DNA from: Haliotis asinina
Lineage: Eukaryota; Mollusca; Gastropoda; Lepetellida; Haliotidae
Reading direction: 5' to 3'
DNA length: 64,000 bases
Assembly (NCBI RefSeq): GCF_037392515.1
Contig: NC_090291.1
Coordinates: 34,867,001 to 34,931,000 of the forward strand
The translations under genes and the position numbers were made by a program. Every line of letters begins with the position of its first letter. The stretch's first letter is position 1. The notes below the pieces were generated by a model. The model was given only the letters and a program-made list of their open reading frames with translations. It made no database searches and was not told where the DNA came from. Positions 9,536 through 20,958 of the stretch are shown here, one piece after another.

Positions 9536-10884
9536 AATTATTTCGTTGTATGGCGATTACTCAGTAGATAAGCAAACCCTTGTCTTCTGTTAGTCTACAT
9601 AACCGCCTACCGATACCAGAAATGTAATTGGGGACGTATGACTGTTCTTAGCACTTGTCTTTTCAGAGCTGTCTTTTTAGTTGTTTTAACGATTCCTGCT
9701 CTTATGAGCATTAGTATTATCAGTATTACTTCACAAGGATTGATCTAAAACATGCACTACAGTCGTCTCTTAGGCGTCGGAATTTGTTACTGAGACTTGC
9801 GTCCCTTTGACAAGAGAGGAAACTATGGTAGAGGGTTCGATGTGCGGTTTCACTCGATTACCTTTCAACGTTTTCAGCATCATAAATGTGCTCCTTGCTT
9901 TCGGAGATGCTTGTAAAATGTCAAAGACCTCCATCACTTCGAGCTTGCTGATCACAAGACAAGGTTGATTTCTGCACTCACGCACGCACTCACTCACTCA
10001 CTCACTCACTCACTGGACGAAAGTTGTTTCCGAAAAGGAACAAGCGTAAGGTCCGAAACACCATTCCTCCGGATGAAATGCATCGCCATGTTTCGGTCAT
10101 TGGGTCTCCGGCAAAATGGGAGCTCACTTTTCCCCACAGTCTATTTAGTGCAATCGGAATACGTCAGCCCAAACATAATATACCTCGTACGTATTTTATC
10201 GGTTATTTACGGATGTAACGCGTGGATCGATAACAACGCAACCGATACAGACAGGTGACATTTTTATGTTGATAAATAATGCACTGTCTCATTAAGTGTC
10301 GTCACCAGATGGCGCACCTGTACATATACGCTTAGAAATTCTGCGCGTGCCACCACCTGCTGCGCCAAACAACATTCACTCAATCGCTCACACAAGACGA
10401 CTGACAGGTACACAAATAAAACATCTCACTATCAGTTAAAAACTCGTGTTTGGCTAGCTGCGGATGCAGATCGGATACAACGTGGCCCACGTATTGAACT
10501 CTCGATGGCGTCGGTTGCTGTCCCAGATGCTACGTTCATTGTGTCGGGGATCGATGGCAGGTGACACGTGCCCCCTATCAGGGGGATGCATAGAAGATGA
10601 AGCTTCGATTATGCAGTACACCTGAGTTTACCGATACAAGCACCTGCTGAGTACAGTGCTGCGCTTCACATACTCTTTACGTTTAGATTAGTCAGTTACA
10701 TCTGTTGTCATGGACTAATTGTCTCTTAATAAACGTCGCTAATTGTTTTTCAGCTTTAAAACTGATTCCCACGGCTCCTTCAGTTCATCTTCACGGAGCG
10801 AATATTTTCGACTCAGACAATGTATCAAAGGAGATTGGTGGGAACACAGCCTTTGATCTTAGAGGTCGGTGCGGTGCGATATAG
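9536..10884. other. Non-coding sequence with short (ACTC)n
   Basis: An (ACTC)n run lies at about 9976-10016, possibly a SINE tail without a recognisable body. Frames at 9770-9997 (-) and 10024-10218 (+) show no known motif. Nothing else supported. Confidence 0.45.
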
Positions 10885-11690
10885 AGTTAGCGGTTGTTAT
10901 ATACTCTCATGGATGCATCTGTTAAGCGAGATATACTGCTGTTATATACTCTCATACATGATATATGCGTCTGTTAGTTGAAATATACTGCTATTATACA
11001 CGCTCATGGGTGATATATGTATCTGTTAGGCGAGATATACTGCTGTTTTATAATCCCATGGATGACACACGCATCTGTTAGGTGAGATATACAGCTGTTA
11101 TGTACTCTCGTGGATTATTAGGTGAGATATATTGTTAATTTTTACTCCGAGAGATTATGTGTGCATCTGTCAGGCGAAAAATACGGCAGATATGTACTCT
11201 AATATATCACATGTGCATCTGTCAGGTGAGTTATACTGCAGACATATACTCTCATGCATGATATGTGCATCTGTCAGGCGAGATATACTGCAGGTATATT
11301 TACTCATGGATGATATGTGCATCTGTTAGGTGAGATATACTGCAGATATATACTCTCATAGAAGATATGCATCTGTTAGGTGAGATATACTGCAGATATA
11401 TACTCTCATGGATGATATGTGCATCTGTCAGGCGAGATATACTGCAGATATATACACCCAAGGTCATATGTGTATCGGTTAGGTGAGATATGCTGCAGGA
11501 ATATACTGTAATGCATGCTATATGACTCTGTTAAGAGATATACATATGTTATATACTCTCATGAATGATATGTGCATCCTTTAGGTGAGAGATACTGCTA
11601 TTATATTCTCTCATGCATGATATATGCATCTGTTAGGTGAGATGAAGAGTAGTTACGTACTCTCATACATGATACATTTATATGATGCAA
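10885..11690. repeat. Degenerate minisatellite, about 52-58-bp unit
   Basis: The repeating phrase is GATATGTGCATCTGTTAGGTG, AGATATACTGC, then a variable ATATACTCTCATG block. About 14 units are visible, with many indels so the period drifts. Copies in the middle (11200-11430) are most alike. Confidence 0.88.
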
Positions 11691-11740
11691 CTGGTGTGTG
11701 TGATTTATTGTATTTATGCATGTGTAGCTACACTTAGATG

Positions 11741-11900
11741 GCTCGCTGACTTGGTTGACACATGTCATCGGTTCCCAACTGCGCAGAACGATGCTCACGC
11801 TGTTGATCACTGGATTGTATGATCCAGACTAAAGTATTTACAGACCGCCGCTATATAGCTGAACAATTGTTAAGGCGTAAAACTAAACTCACTCACTCAC
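11741..11900 (+). repeat. SINE-B copy, 5'-truncated
   Basis: It starts within the element at GCTCGCTGACTTGGTTGACA and runs to ACTCACTCACTCAC. The missing 5' part is typical of retroposition products. It abuts the degenerate minisatellite on its left. Confidence 0.9.
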
Positions 11901-12321
11901 CATATATTGATTATAATTTTGCACCTGCTACGATCAAAGAGAGCACCACGTGTAATAAGTGTTCCCGTCATTAGCCAAATGTCAACTTTCAGAAAAACGT
12001 TCTGACAGCTCGAAAACTTGGAAAATCAATTGCAAATATTGGACCTCCTCAACAGACTGAACAAAGATGGCAAGTGGTTGGTATGCAGAATGCACTGAGA
12101 GCAATTGCAAGAGACGATGGTTGCCATCCAATCTGCTGTCAACTGCTTACCACGAAAACATCAACCAACGTATGACTTTATGAACCGTGACGTCAACGTC
12201 ATGTTCAACATCTGATACAGTCAACGATGATGAAGGTCCGAGATGAGCTTGTACGTGTCGGAGGTTACACCAGATATTGATACTGTGATCGCTGTTGATA
12301 CTCAATTGGTTTTTGTGTGTA
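11901..12321. other. Non-coding sequence
   Basis: No supported ORF, RNA or repeat. Confidence 0.4.
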
Positions 12322-12480
12322 ATGGCGGTGGGATAACATAGTAGTTAAAGCGTTCTCTCGTCACGCCGACGATCCGGGTTCAGTTCCCCACATGGGTACA
12401 ATGTGTGATACCAATTTCCGGTGTCCCTCGCCATCGCATTGCTGGAACATTGCTAAAAGTGACGTAAAGATAAAAACTCT
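12322..12480 (+). repeat. SINE-A copy, plus orientation
   Basis: GGCGGTGGGATAACATAGTAG with TTAAAGCGTTCTCTCGTCACG, GGGTTCAGTTCCCCACATGG, and a tail TTGCTGGAACATTGCTAAAAG. The CTCACT tail is decayed. A degenerate ACTC-rich patch follows at 12555-12595. Confidence 0.88.
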
Positions 12481-12890
12481 CACGCCGAAATGGAATAAGG
12501 TGTTCTGTCAGTTGTAGAATACAGAGGTATGATTGAAAAAGTGCTGAAGACACTTACTCACTCCCTCTCTCACCCATTCACTCACTTTTGAGGATTATAT
12601 GCCAGGATCCTGAAAAGACCATAAACGACTCCCTAAGGCCATAGTTATCAGCACTACCAAGTGAGCCAGTTTTCTGCCTGTATGCTACCCTTACTAAAAT
12701 ATAAGTTTCGTTCTATTGCCTTTAGATTTGCCATTTAATTATTCCCTGGTGGTCAGTCTATCCAGTTAAATTGAGGCCGGGATACCTTCCTTTGCCATGG
12801 TTCATAGTGAGATACTGGTGCCATGAAATATATCTTGTGTATTGCGATACGTGTTTTAATGTGTCTGTATGACGGCGATTTGTAAATGAT
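12481..12890. other. Non-coding sequence
   Basis: Apart from an ACTC/CTCT-rich patch at 12555-12595, nothing supported. Confidence 0.45.
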
Positions 12891-13306
12891 CCATAGTATA
12901 TACTCTCGAGTATGTAACATTCATCAAAGGTGCTATGGTATATACTCTCGGTGTGTCACGTTTATCAGAGGTGCAGTGGTATATACTCTCCAGTATGTAA
13001 CGTTTATCAGAGGTGCAGTGGTGTATACTCTCCAGTATGTAACGTTTATCAGAGGTGCAGTGGTATATACTCTCCAGTATGTAACGTTTATCAGAGGTGC
13101 AGTGGTATATACTCTCCAGTATGTAACGTTTATCAGAGGTGCAGTGGTATATACTCTCCAGTATGTAACGTTTATCAGGTGCAGTGGTATATACTCTCCA
13201 GTATGTAACGTTTATCAGAGGTGCAGTGGTATATACTCTCCAGTATGTAACGTTTATCAGAGGTGCAGTGGTATATACTCTCCAGTATGTAACGTTTATC
13301 TGTCGG
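12891..13306. repeat. Minisatellite, 42-bp unit, about 10 copies
   Basis: The unit is GGTATATACTCTCCAGTATG, TAACGTTTATCAGAGGTGCA, GT. Central copies are nearly identical; one lacks three bases (AGA/GAG) near 13177. The period is divisible by three, so a 144-codon frame with a CNVYQRCSGIYSPV-like repeat is open. With no flanking gene signal I treat it as an artefact. Confidence 0.93.
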
Positions 13307-13473
13307 GTTCTAGATACTGATGGTTTATACTCTTCTTTGTTCTGATCTGTCTGTTAAGCAATATATACTGATGGCAGAGAGTCTCGAGGATGTATGGTCT
13401 ACTGCGTGATCTGGGTTAGATATATTATGAATTCAGGCGAACTTTCCACAAAGGTTTAGATCAATTAGATTAA

Positions 13474-13648
13474 CAGCCCTCAGTTCTAGATGCTTTTTAC
13501 ACGACAGACTTGATCGCCAGGGAGTGGACAATGTCAAGAAGGCAGGGTTCAATATATAAATAGCCCTCAGTTCTAGATGCTTTTTACACGACAGATTTGA
13601 TCGTCAGGGAGTGGACAATGACAAGAAGGCAGGGTTCAGTATATTTAT
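13474..13648. repeat. Direct tandem duplication, about 88-bp unit, two copies
   Basis: Both copies begin AGCCCTCAGTTCTAGATGC, continue TTTTTACACGACAGA, GGGAGTGGACAATG, and end AGAAGGCAGGGTTCA. A handful of substitutions separate them, so the duplication is fairly recent. Confidence 0.9.
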
Positions 13649-15780
13649 AAAACACTATTCTGATCTCCAGAACAGCAACCAACCCTTCCATGCCATTTAG
13701 GGACAATATTCGGAAACATCAAATCCAGTGCTTGCTATATAGTGCTGCGCACATATTTGACCCATACCGCCTACGTCTTATCGTAAAGCTGAAACAAAAT
13801 TTAAAGATAATTTATTGATTATTCATTGATCTCCTGTAGTCATTTACTTATTACACAAATTAGTTCTTTGTTGTTTCCTGCACTAACCTGTGATTTCATT
13901 TGGGAAATCAGTGATTTGCCTCGTCATATTACTGATCTCTTAGACCATGCCTATTAACACGAACGCAGTTTGACCTTTGATTCTGATTCTTTTTGGTAAA
14001 ATATAAATCTGACTTCATTATTTTTTAATTACAGTTCGTTTGACATAATCCCCGCTCTTTAGAATCCCTTTTACGCTGATTGTATCACTAGCGTGACATG
14101 TGTATTGGGCATATACCATTTGGCGGCAGTCCAAGTTTGAAGTGTTCCATGTAGGTGTATCTCAACTGGGGTTAATTAGCGCTTCCCAATGCCTGTCCCC
14201 ACAAGTATTGCATTGCTTTTCTCGCTAAATTGCCACGCAAAACTCTCTCACTAATCCAACAAATGAAATTCACAAAGGCAGAAACATCGAAAATTTATTA
14301 GCTGAGCTTTAAATTGTTTTCTGTCAGTGGCGATGGAAGGATGGATTCAAAGCTAGAATAAGCTTGGTACTTGATCAAAGGGAATCTGTTACAAACCAAT
14401 CGATACCTTCGCTAGTCTTTGATCGTATCTATTACAAATTCAGTGCATTAGGATCTTTGCTCCAAATGACTACCTATGCACTCAATCCTAGCATTGTTTT
14501 CATATTTAGCTATGGGGAGGACATACAATTTACAACATCAAAGGAAAGAGGTCTCAAGCGAATAGTCTAAGGGGAGATAACTCTGCGTGGTCTAGATCCA
14601 CGAGGTGTGAGCACGGGCCACGTAAGGCACCCCAGATTGACATTGCCCTCTGTGATCGAAATTAAGTAAATGCATGTATCGTATGGAAAATGTGTCCATT
14701 CCAGTAAATTATTGATGATTAGCTATATAAAAACGTAATGGAGTCGTTGCTTTGTTCTCTAATCCTATGTGATCGCTGACTTTTTATTGGACTTGTCTCT
14801 CGTGATGGAGTCAGTGAGTGGGGATATAAAATTAAGAACAAGTGAATCTCAAACGGTATTTTATGTAACGTTTCCGGGAACCATCTATGTAGAAGGTTTA
14901 CTTGGATCGCGTTCACTTAGTCCCTGAGTTGTGGAGTCAGCATAATACTCCCCATCTCCGCCTTACAGTTCTTGGTTTTTACATTTACCAGAAGTGATGG
15001 CCATTTGCTTCTTGACGCCTCAACGCGGAGGTACATGGAGGCTAGATCCCTTGAAACGGCTGGGTAGAGCTTGCGAGATGCCATACAACTGTCGCTGTAA
15101 CAATCGCTGCTTCAAATAGAAATAGTGATCTGTAAAAAATATCTAACAGCTGATATCTTGTCAGACGCTGGCATAAGAAACGGTTACTTTTGCAACCAGG
15201 TCCGTGTTTACGAAGCTTTGACTGTTCGAAGTTTACAAAAGTGTAATCAGAGCGTGGACAGAGATACGCTTTCTTTTACGTGAGACAACAACAAAACTTG
15301 TCACAAGTAGGTGACGGGAAAAAATAAAATGCTTTACTTTACGTATTTCCTCACACTTTTAGTAATTCAACATTTATGACAGACAGTTTAAAACTGTTCT
15401 AGGGGTGTTTGTTTAAAAGGGTGTTTGATAAAGGGGAGCCTTAATAAAGCTGAAATAGTTTTCCATGCGACGCTGAAAACGTCTCACCAGATGTAGAGGT
15501 AACTGGTCGGTTTCACACCACAATATTCTGTGGGTTTGTCTCATGTGGGATGAAAACCCGGAGTGACAACTCTGATGACACCCTCCAGCACGGATACAAC
15601 TCCGCCAAAGCTGGAAACAATCGGGCCGAACCGTGACTTTAATCGCATTAGTTTCTATTTCCAGCGTTGCCAGGGGACGCAACTCTTCATTGCAAATTTG
15701 GCACCTAAGAAGAATGGCCCCTTGTCGACTATCAATATATCCTTGACTAAAGAGCTCAAGATTACATGAATGTATACCTC
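13649..15780. other. Long non-coding stretch without recognised content
   Basis: Short frames at 14364-14570 (+), 14719-14916 (-) and 15413-15682 (-) show no recognisable domain and no splice framing that I can support. No repeat or RNA gene identified. Confidence 0.45.
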
Positions 15781-15996
15781 ACATGTGGCCTTAGACTACC
15801 GCTTAGTCCCTAAATATGTATAATTTTGATAGTAACAAATAGACCTATTTAGACTGAAAAGGAGCCTTAATGAGTTTGGTGATTGAACCTGGGGAAATCT
15901 AGACTTGCATCAGTTAGGACATAGCATTGCAGGGAGGGCTAGGCAGAAGTAAAAATAGTGTGGTTCAGGGGCTGTGACACAGCCTAGGGGGGACAG
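15781..15996 (-). repeat. Dispersed repeat family C, minus orientation
   Basis: The complement carries CACAGCCCCTGAACCACAC, CTAGCCCTCCCTGCAATGC, TCTAGATTTCCCCAGGTTC, GGCTCCTTTTCAGTCTAAAT, TTGTTACTATCAAAATTATAC and GGGACTAAGCGGTAGTCTAAG. This is the most complete copy in the window and defines both ends of the family. Its 5' part is drawn out into the neighbouring tandem array. Confidence 0.78.
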
Positions 15997-16402
15997 GCAC
16001 TAGGCAAAGTAATGTGGTTGAGGGTGAGAGGGTCAGACAATAGAGAAAATGGTGTGGTTCAGGGACTGTGAGACAGACTAAGAGGGTCAGACAATAGAGA
16101 AAATAGTGTGGTTCAGGTGACGTGAGACAGACTAAGAAGGTCAGGCAATAGATACAATAGTGTGGTTCAGGGGCTGTGAGACAGACTAGCAGGGTCAGAC
16201 AATAGATACAATAGTGCGGTTCAGGGGCTGTGAGACAGACTAGCAGGGTCAGACTATGGATACAATAGTGTGGTTCAGGGGCTGTGAGACAGACTAGCAG
16301 GGTCAGACTATGGATACAATAGTGTGGTTCAGGGGCTGTGAGACAGACTAGCAGGGTCAGACTATAGATACAATAGTGTGGTTCAGGGGCTGTGAGACAG
16401 AC
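15958..16402. repeat. Minisatellite grown from family C, about 54-60-bp unit, about 8 copies
   Basis: Each unit reads GTGTGGTTCAGGGGCTGTGA, GACAGACTAGCAGGGTCAG and ACTATAGATACAATA with small variants. The unit contains the end of the adjacent family C repeat (AATAGTGTGGTTCAGGGGCT), so the array expanded from it. The last four units are the most uniform. The 171-codon minus frame with CLTAPEPHYCI repeats is an artefact of this array. Confidence 0.9.
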
Positions 16403-16785
16403 TGCTGTGGCATGTATATTAACTGTGGCACTAGAACGGTAAGTGGAGGAAAAAGCAGAAGAGATCAATACATGTCTCATACCTTATATACTGGTGTAAC
16501 CCACAGTACAGGTACGGTGGTGACTAATACGGAAACCAAATATGGATAAACAGGTATTTCCGCCAGGCAGGTAAACATACGAATTGGGCTCAATATTCCT
16601 GCTGTATGGGGTGTATCTGTAAATAAATAAGTCTTGAATAGACAATGGGGTGACTGACATCATGAGCACTGATGTCTGCATTTCGGGTGCCAGGTAGTCG
16701 ACACGAATATATTGCTAGTAGGGAGAGCGAACATAGCGATCGTAACCCGAAGGTGATCGTAGCTCTCATACTTTAGCGTAGATAT
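16403..16785. other. Non-coding sequence
   Basis: No supported ORF, RNA or repeat. Confidence 0.4.
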
Positions 16786-16975
16786 GAGTGAGTATGGTTT
16801 TACGCCTCCCTTAACATTATTCCGGCGTGAGCATCGATCTGTGCAATTGGGAACCGATGACATGTGTCAACTAAGTCAGCGAGCCTGACCATCCGATCCC
16901 GTTATTGGCCTCTTACGACAAGCATAGACGCATTTTATGGCAAGTTTGAAGGCCTATTCTACCCCGGACCTTCAC
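16786..16975 (-). repeat. SINE-B copy with internal deletion, minus orientation
   Basis: It runs from the reversed tail (GAGTGAGTATGGTTTTACGCC) directly to CGTGAGCATCGATCTGTGC, so about 70 bp of the middle (the ATTTACAGACCGCC...GATCACTGG part) is missing. It ends TACCCCGGACCTTCACG and passes straight into the (AGT)n tract. Confidence 0.88.

Positions 16976-17062
<87 letters not shown>
16976..17062. repeat. (AGT)n microsatellite, about 29 perfect repeats
   Basis: An uninterrupted TAG/AGT trinucleotide run begins exactly where SINE-B normally has its final GGGT. It creates spurious poly-Ser and poly-Val frames. Likely highly polymorphic. Confidence 0.98.
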
Positions 17063-17437
17063 ATGGAAATAGAAATTACTTCGCTTTATTTTTATGAAGA
17101 AGTGACATCCTCAGACTGCTAGTATGGTGATTTGTTCGCTGTGTTTGGATTTGGGCGAGCTTGGGCCGAAAAGAGGAGAGCCCATGTTCAGTCTGCACTA
17201 TCAAGAGTTCCCTCCCTTGGTATTGACCGCCGGTCTCTGTGCGGTGTTGGACGGACCCCTGGTATCAGTTGCTCTCAGGACATTTTTCAGTTGAGGTATA
17301 TAATTAACCAGTTCTTATGGATCGTGATATTTATAAAGTTTCATTGTAGGATTGTAGTCCGATCACTGCTCTATCAATTTGTTTCCTTGTACAATCGTTG
17401 AAGATTTTGGGTTGAAGTAGATTTCTTTGTAATTTTG
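17063..17437. other. Non-coding sequence
   Basis: A frame at 17132-17401 (+) shows no recognisable content. Nothing else supported. Confidence 0.4.
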
Positions 17438-17817
17438 TTTAACGCCGCACTCAGCAATATTCCGTCTATATGGCAGCGGTCTGTTTATAATCGGGGTGGT
17501 GGAGCAGCCTAGCGGTGAAGGTGGTGAAGACGCGCCCCTCATGCCCCTCATACCCGGGTACGATTCCTCAAAGAGGTACAATGTGTACCCCATTTCTGGT
17601 ATAAGTCCGTGATATTGCTGGAATATTGCCAAAAGCGGTGTAAAACCATATTCATTGTAAATGATCGATTCTGGACCTGACAACCCAGTGGTCAACATCA
17701 TGAGCATCGTTCCACGTAATTGAGATGTCAACCAGGTCAGAGAGCTAGGACACTTAGTCGCCTCTTACGACAAGCATGGGTTGCTGAAGATCATTCTAAC
17801 GCGCGTCTTCACGGGTA
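17438..17817 (-). repeat. SINE-B copy, minus orientation, interrupted by a SINE-A
   Basis: The left part (17438-17493) is the reversed tail and TCTATATGGCAGCGGTCTG. The right part (from about 17655) resumes at GTAAATGATCGATTCTGGACC and continues to CTTCACGGGT. The interruption is a plus-strand SINE-A. Internal order is otherwise collinear with other SINE-B copies, so this is a clean nested insertion. Confidence 0.9.
17494..17653 (+). repeat. SINE-A copy inserted in SINE-B
   Basis: GGGTGGTGGAGCAGCCTAGC (head), CGGGTACGATTCCTC (B-box-like), TACAATGTGTACCCCATTTC, and a tail GTGATATTGCTGGAATATTG ending GTGTAAAACCATATTCATT. Flanking CTGTTTATAATCG and ATTGTAAATGATCG look like a diverged target-site duplication of about 13 bp. 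Confidence 0.88.
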
Positions 17818-18020
17818 GACCGTCGTTCGTGGATCGGATGGGCGGGCTTAGATTGCGTCTTACTGTATACCACATCGGAATTTTGCCCATAGTACCATCC
17901 ACTGGTTTGATCTTACTATTCACATGACGTCATACAAAAATGGACAAATAATCCATGATTGTCACAAGTTTCGACTCTTGAAGATGGAAGACTGACTTGG
18001 CTGACACGGGTCATTGTATA

Positions 18021-18216
18021 GGCTGTCTCACAGTCCCTGAACCATACTATTTTCCTAACGCCAAGCCCTTACTGCAATGTTGAAGCCTTACATGAAGACC
18101 GTGTAGTGCAGGTTCTGAATCTCTGGTCTGTCAGGGGTTCATTTTCAATTCAGCATGTGGGTTTGCTTGTTACTATCAAACTTATACATGTTCAGAGACT
18201 ACGTATTAGTCCACTC
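18021..18216 (+). repeat. Dispersed repeat family C, plus orientation
   Basis: GGCTGTCTCACAGTCCCTGA, ACCATACTATTTTCCTA, TGCAATGTTGAAGCCTTA, TTACTATCAAACTTATACATG and CAGAGACTACGTATTAGTCC follow in family order. It directly abuts a SINE-B fragment. Confidence 0.78.
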
Positions 18217-18225
18217 ATCACATTC

Positions 18226-18340
18226 CAGCTGCGTAGATCAGTTCTCATGATATTGATCACTGGATTGTCATGTCCAGTCTCAATTATTTACATACCACCG
18301 CCATATAGCTAGAATATTGCTGAGTGCGGCGCAAAATAAC
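18226..18340 (+). repeat. SINE-B copy, 3' fragment
   Basis: GCGTAGATCAGTTCTCATG through GATCACTGGATTGTC, ATTTACATACCACCGCCATA and GAATATTGCTGAGTGCGGCG. The 5' half is missing and the CTCACT tail is replaced. Confidence 0.85.
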
Positions 18341-19087
18341 AAAGACAAGGAAAGAGTAAATGATGAGCGAGATTTTGAACTTGGAACAAACATTCAACAC
18401 ATGTTGCAGAGGAATCTGCGACCAAGGCCCAAGGTGATATGGTGACCCAAAGATAATGGAGTACATCTGCACCAGTATAGTCAACGCGCTACGTCGTAGT
18501 ATGAAGACAACGGCGGCGACAAGTGTTCATACACGCCCAGTCGCTTAGATATCCCCTGTCTAAGCGTATTTCACTGCGTTTGATCCTTTAAGTATCCTTG
18601 AACAAAATACAACTTCAAATTTGGATAAATATTACTGTCAGAACTATCCGTTCCACTGCTGCAATCAAAGAGTTGAAGTCTGATCAAAATATAATTCTTC
18701 AAAGTGGTAGGTCTACGGAACACTGCGCACTAACAATGAAAACACACTTACATAGCAAATGTAGGAAAAGATCAAACAGCCCGCTTAAAACATATGTGAA
18801 TTGTTTAATGCGCCATTGATTGTTGGAGCCCCTAGCCCATTGCATTATTCAAACCTCGGTAGCACATGTTAAATTAGTTTTCTTTTTCAGGTTTCATTAA
18901 AATCATTTCAAGCGGAATTATTATTAATACATATGTTTGGTGTATCGGCCGTTTAGGGCGGAACCGGATCAAAGGAACATGTTACAACCTGCTGTTTAGT
19001 CGTGGTGACATGCGTGGAAGACGGAAATAGGTTATGCGTGAACGATGATGCATAAGTACTACAAGACTAAATGCTTTGTCAACAGTT
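18341..19087. other. Non-coding sequence
   Basis: A 73-codon frame at 18598-18819 (+) has no recognisable motif. No repeat or RNA supported. Confidence 0.45.
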
Positions 19088-19975
19088 GATACATAGTGTC
19101 AGTATGACTATTTTGTGTGAGCATGATGATAAAATGTGTGGATATGATGATATATTGTGTGGATATGTTGATATATTGTGTGAATATGATGATACAATGG
19201 GTGAATACGATGATATACATTGTGTACATATGATAATATACTGTGTGCCCATGGTGATACAATATATGTATATAATGCTATATTGTGTGCATATGATGAT
19301 ATTTTATGTGTGGACATGATGCTATATTGTGTACATATGGTGATATATTGTTTGGATATTAGGTAATATTGTGTGGATACTGGGTGGTCTAATATATTGT
19401 ATGCAAATGATGCTATTTTGTGTCAGTGTGACTGTTTTGTGTGGATACGATGATACAATGTATCCATATGATGATACATTGTGTAATTAAGACACAATTA
19501 TATCGTGTGCAAATGTTAATTATAATGAGCGGATATGATGTTACAGTATGTCAGTATGACTATATTCTGTGCATGTGTTGATTATAATGTGTGGATATGA
19601 TGATATATTGTGACAGTATGACTGATATTTTGTATGGATATCCTGACTATATGTGTCAGTATGATTGATAAATTGTATGAATGTGATGATATGATATGTG
19701 GATAGGACGGTATAGTGTATGGATATGGTGATATTATGTGTGGATATGATGATATATTGTGTGGATATGGTATGTTGTGTGCATATGATGATATGTTGTG
19801 TGCATATGATGATATATTGTGACAGTATGACTGAAAAGTTGTGTGGACATGATGATATACTGTGTCAGTATGACTATTTGATATGATGATATGATGTGTT
19901 GATACGATGATCCATAGTGAGGATATGACGACAGATTGTGTCAGTATGACTATGTTATGTGCATACGATTCTATA
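19088..19975. repeat. Degenerate AT-rich minisatellite, about 21-bp motif
   Basis: The motif TATTGTGTGGATATGATGATA recurs some forty times with alternations TGTGTCAGTATGACT and GTGTGCATATGATGA. Order is irregular. The region is nearly G-T-A only on the + strand. Open frames in the minus strand with HHIHTIYQHI-like repeats are artefacts. Confidence 0.9.
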
Positions 19976-20046
19976 ATGGATGTATCACATAGCTGGAATA
20001 CAGCGTTAATCATCCCTTTGATAGCAATATACCTGCCAACCAATTA

Positions 20047-20150
20047 CAGTAGTCTAGTGGTTTAAGTGTTCGTTAGTGCGGGTTCGATTCCTGGAGACTG
20101 CGACATGTATTGGTCATTTCAGTGCCCCACGCCCTCGTATTGTGGAAAGT
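20047..20150 (+). repeat. SINE-A head fragment
   Basis: GTAGTCTAGTGGTTTAAGTG and GCGGGTTCGATTCCTGGAGA keep A- and B-box-like segments; the body decays after CAGTGCCCCACGCC and the tail is reduced to TATTGTGGAAAG. Confidence 0.75.
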
Positions 20151-20360
20151 TGCGGACAGATGAGAAAAAATATACTCATCAACTATACACGTGGCAATTC
20201 ACATGAAAAAAATACTTTTCTGTATCAATATACAAATAATGGACATGTCAACCAGTACAACGGTTCTCTCCTGTGTGTTATGAAGCTGTCACACATACTT
20301 TAAGAAGACCCATGCCCACACCCAGCATCACCCACCCACGTGCATCTACTTCACCAGTGT

Positions 20361-20686
20361 GAGTGAGTGAGTTTGGTTTTACGCCGCATTCAGCAATATT
20401 CCAGCTATATGGTGGTGGTATGTAAATATTTGAGGCTGGACGAGACAATCCATGGATCAATATCATGGGAATTCATCTACACAATTGGAACATGTATAAT
20501 TTTGATAGTAACAAGCAAACCCACATGCTGCAAATAATCGAGCCTCGACCAGACAATGCAAGTGTCTTTCTAAGTCAGCAAGCCTGACCACCCGATTCCC
20601 TTAGTCGCCTCTTACGACAAGCATAGTCGCCATTTATGGCAAGCTTTTGTTGCTGCAGACCTGTTCTACCCCGGACCTTCACGGGT
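20361..20686 (-). repeat. Chimeric SINE-B copy with family C fragment inside
   Basis: The reversed tail and first half (to about 20490) are followed by TGTATAATTTTGATAGTAAC, AAGCAAACCCACATG (a family C piece in minus orientation). A second pass through the same SINE-B segment then follows (AAATAATCGAGCCTCGACCAG), with the rest to CCTTCACGGGT. The ATAATCGAG.CTGGACCAGACAAT segment therefore occurs twice. Confidence 0.85.
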
Positions 20687-20958
20687 CCTACTTCAGAAGA
20701 GGTACCAAGTAATATTTTCTTCAATATTGTTTAATTAGGAATGGCAATTGCCAAAGGTCAGCACTGAATCTGTACCACAATGTTCAAAGCGGAACGTCTT
20801 ATGTTGTCAGACTGTCTCTTTGGATAAAAGCACTCCACCAAGAAAAGTACTAGCAGCCAAGAAAAATGATGTTTTTGTGGCCACTTAATACGTAAAACAG
20901 TTTCTCCAGGAGTCATTTTGGGTCCGGCAAACATAAACTTTTAGTAACCTGTGCTTTT

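Noticed and set aside
9770..9997. 75-codon minus ORF with KARSTFMMLKTLKGNRVK
   Set aside because: Looks protein-like locally but runs into an (ACTC)n tract and has no recognised family; not enough to call.
12886..13320. 144-codon ORF over the 42-bp array
   Set aside because: Array artefact; two frames are open at once and encode unrelated repeats.
15965..16480. 171-codon minus ORF with CLTAPEPHYCI repeats
   Set aside because: It spans the minisatellite derived from family C; no independent coding evidence.
19088..19975. Replication origin or matrix-attachment role for the AT-rich array
   Set aside because: Only base composition suggests it; no defined motif can be shown.
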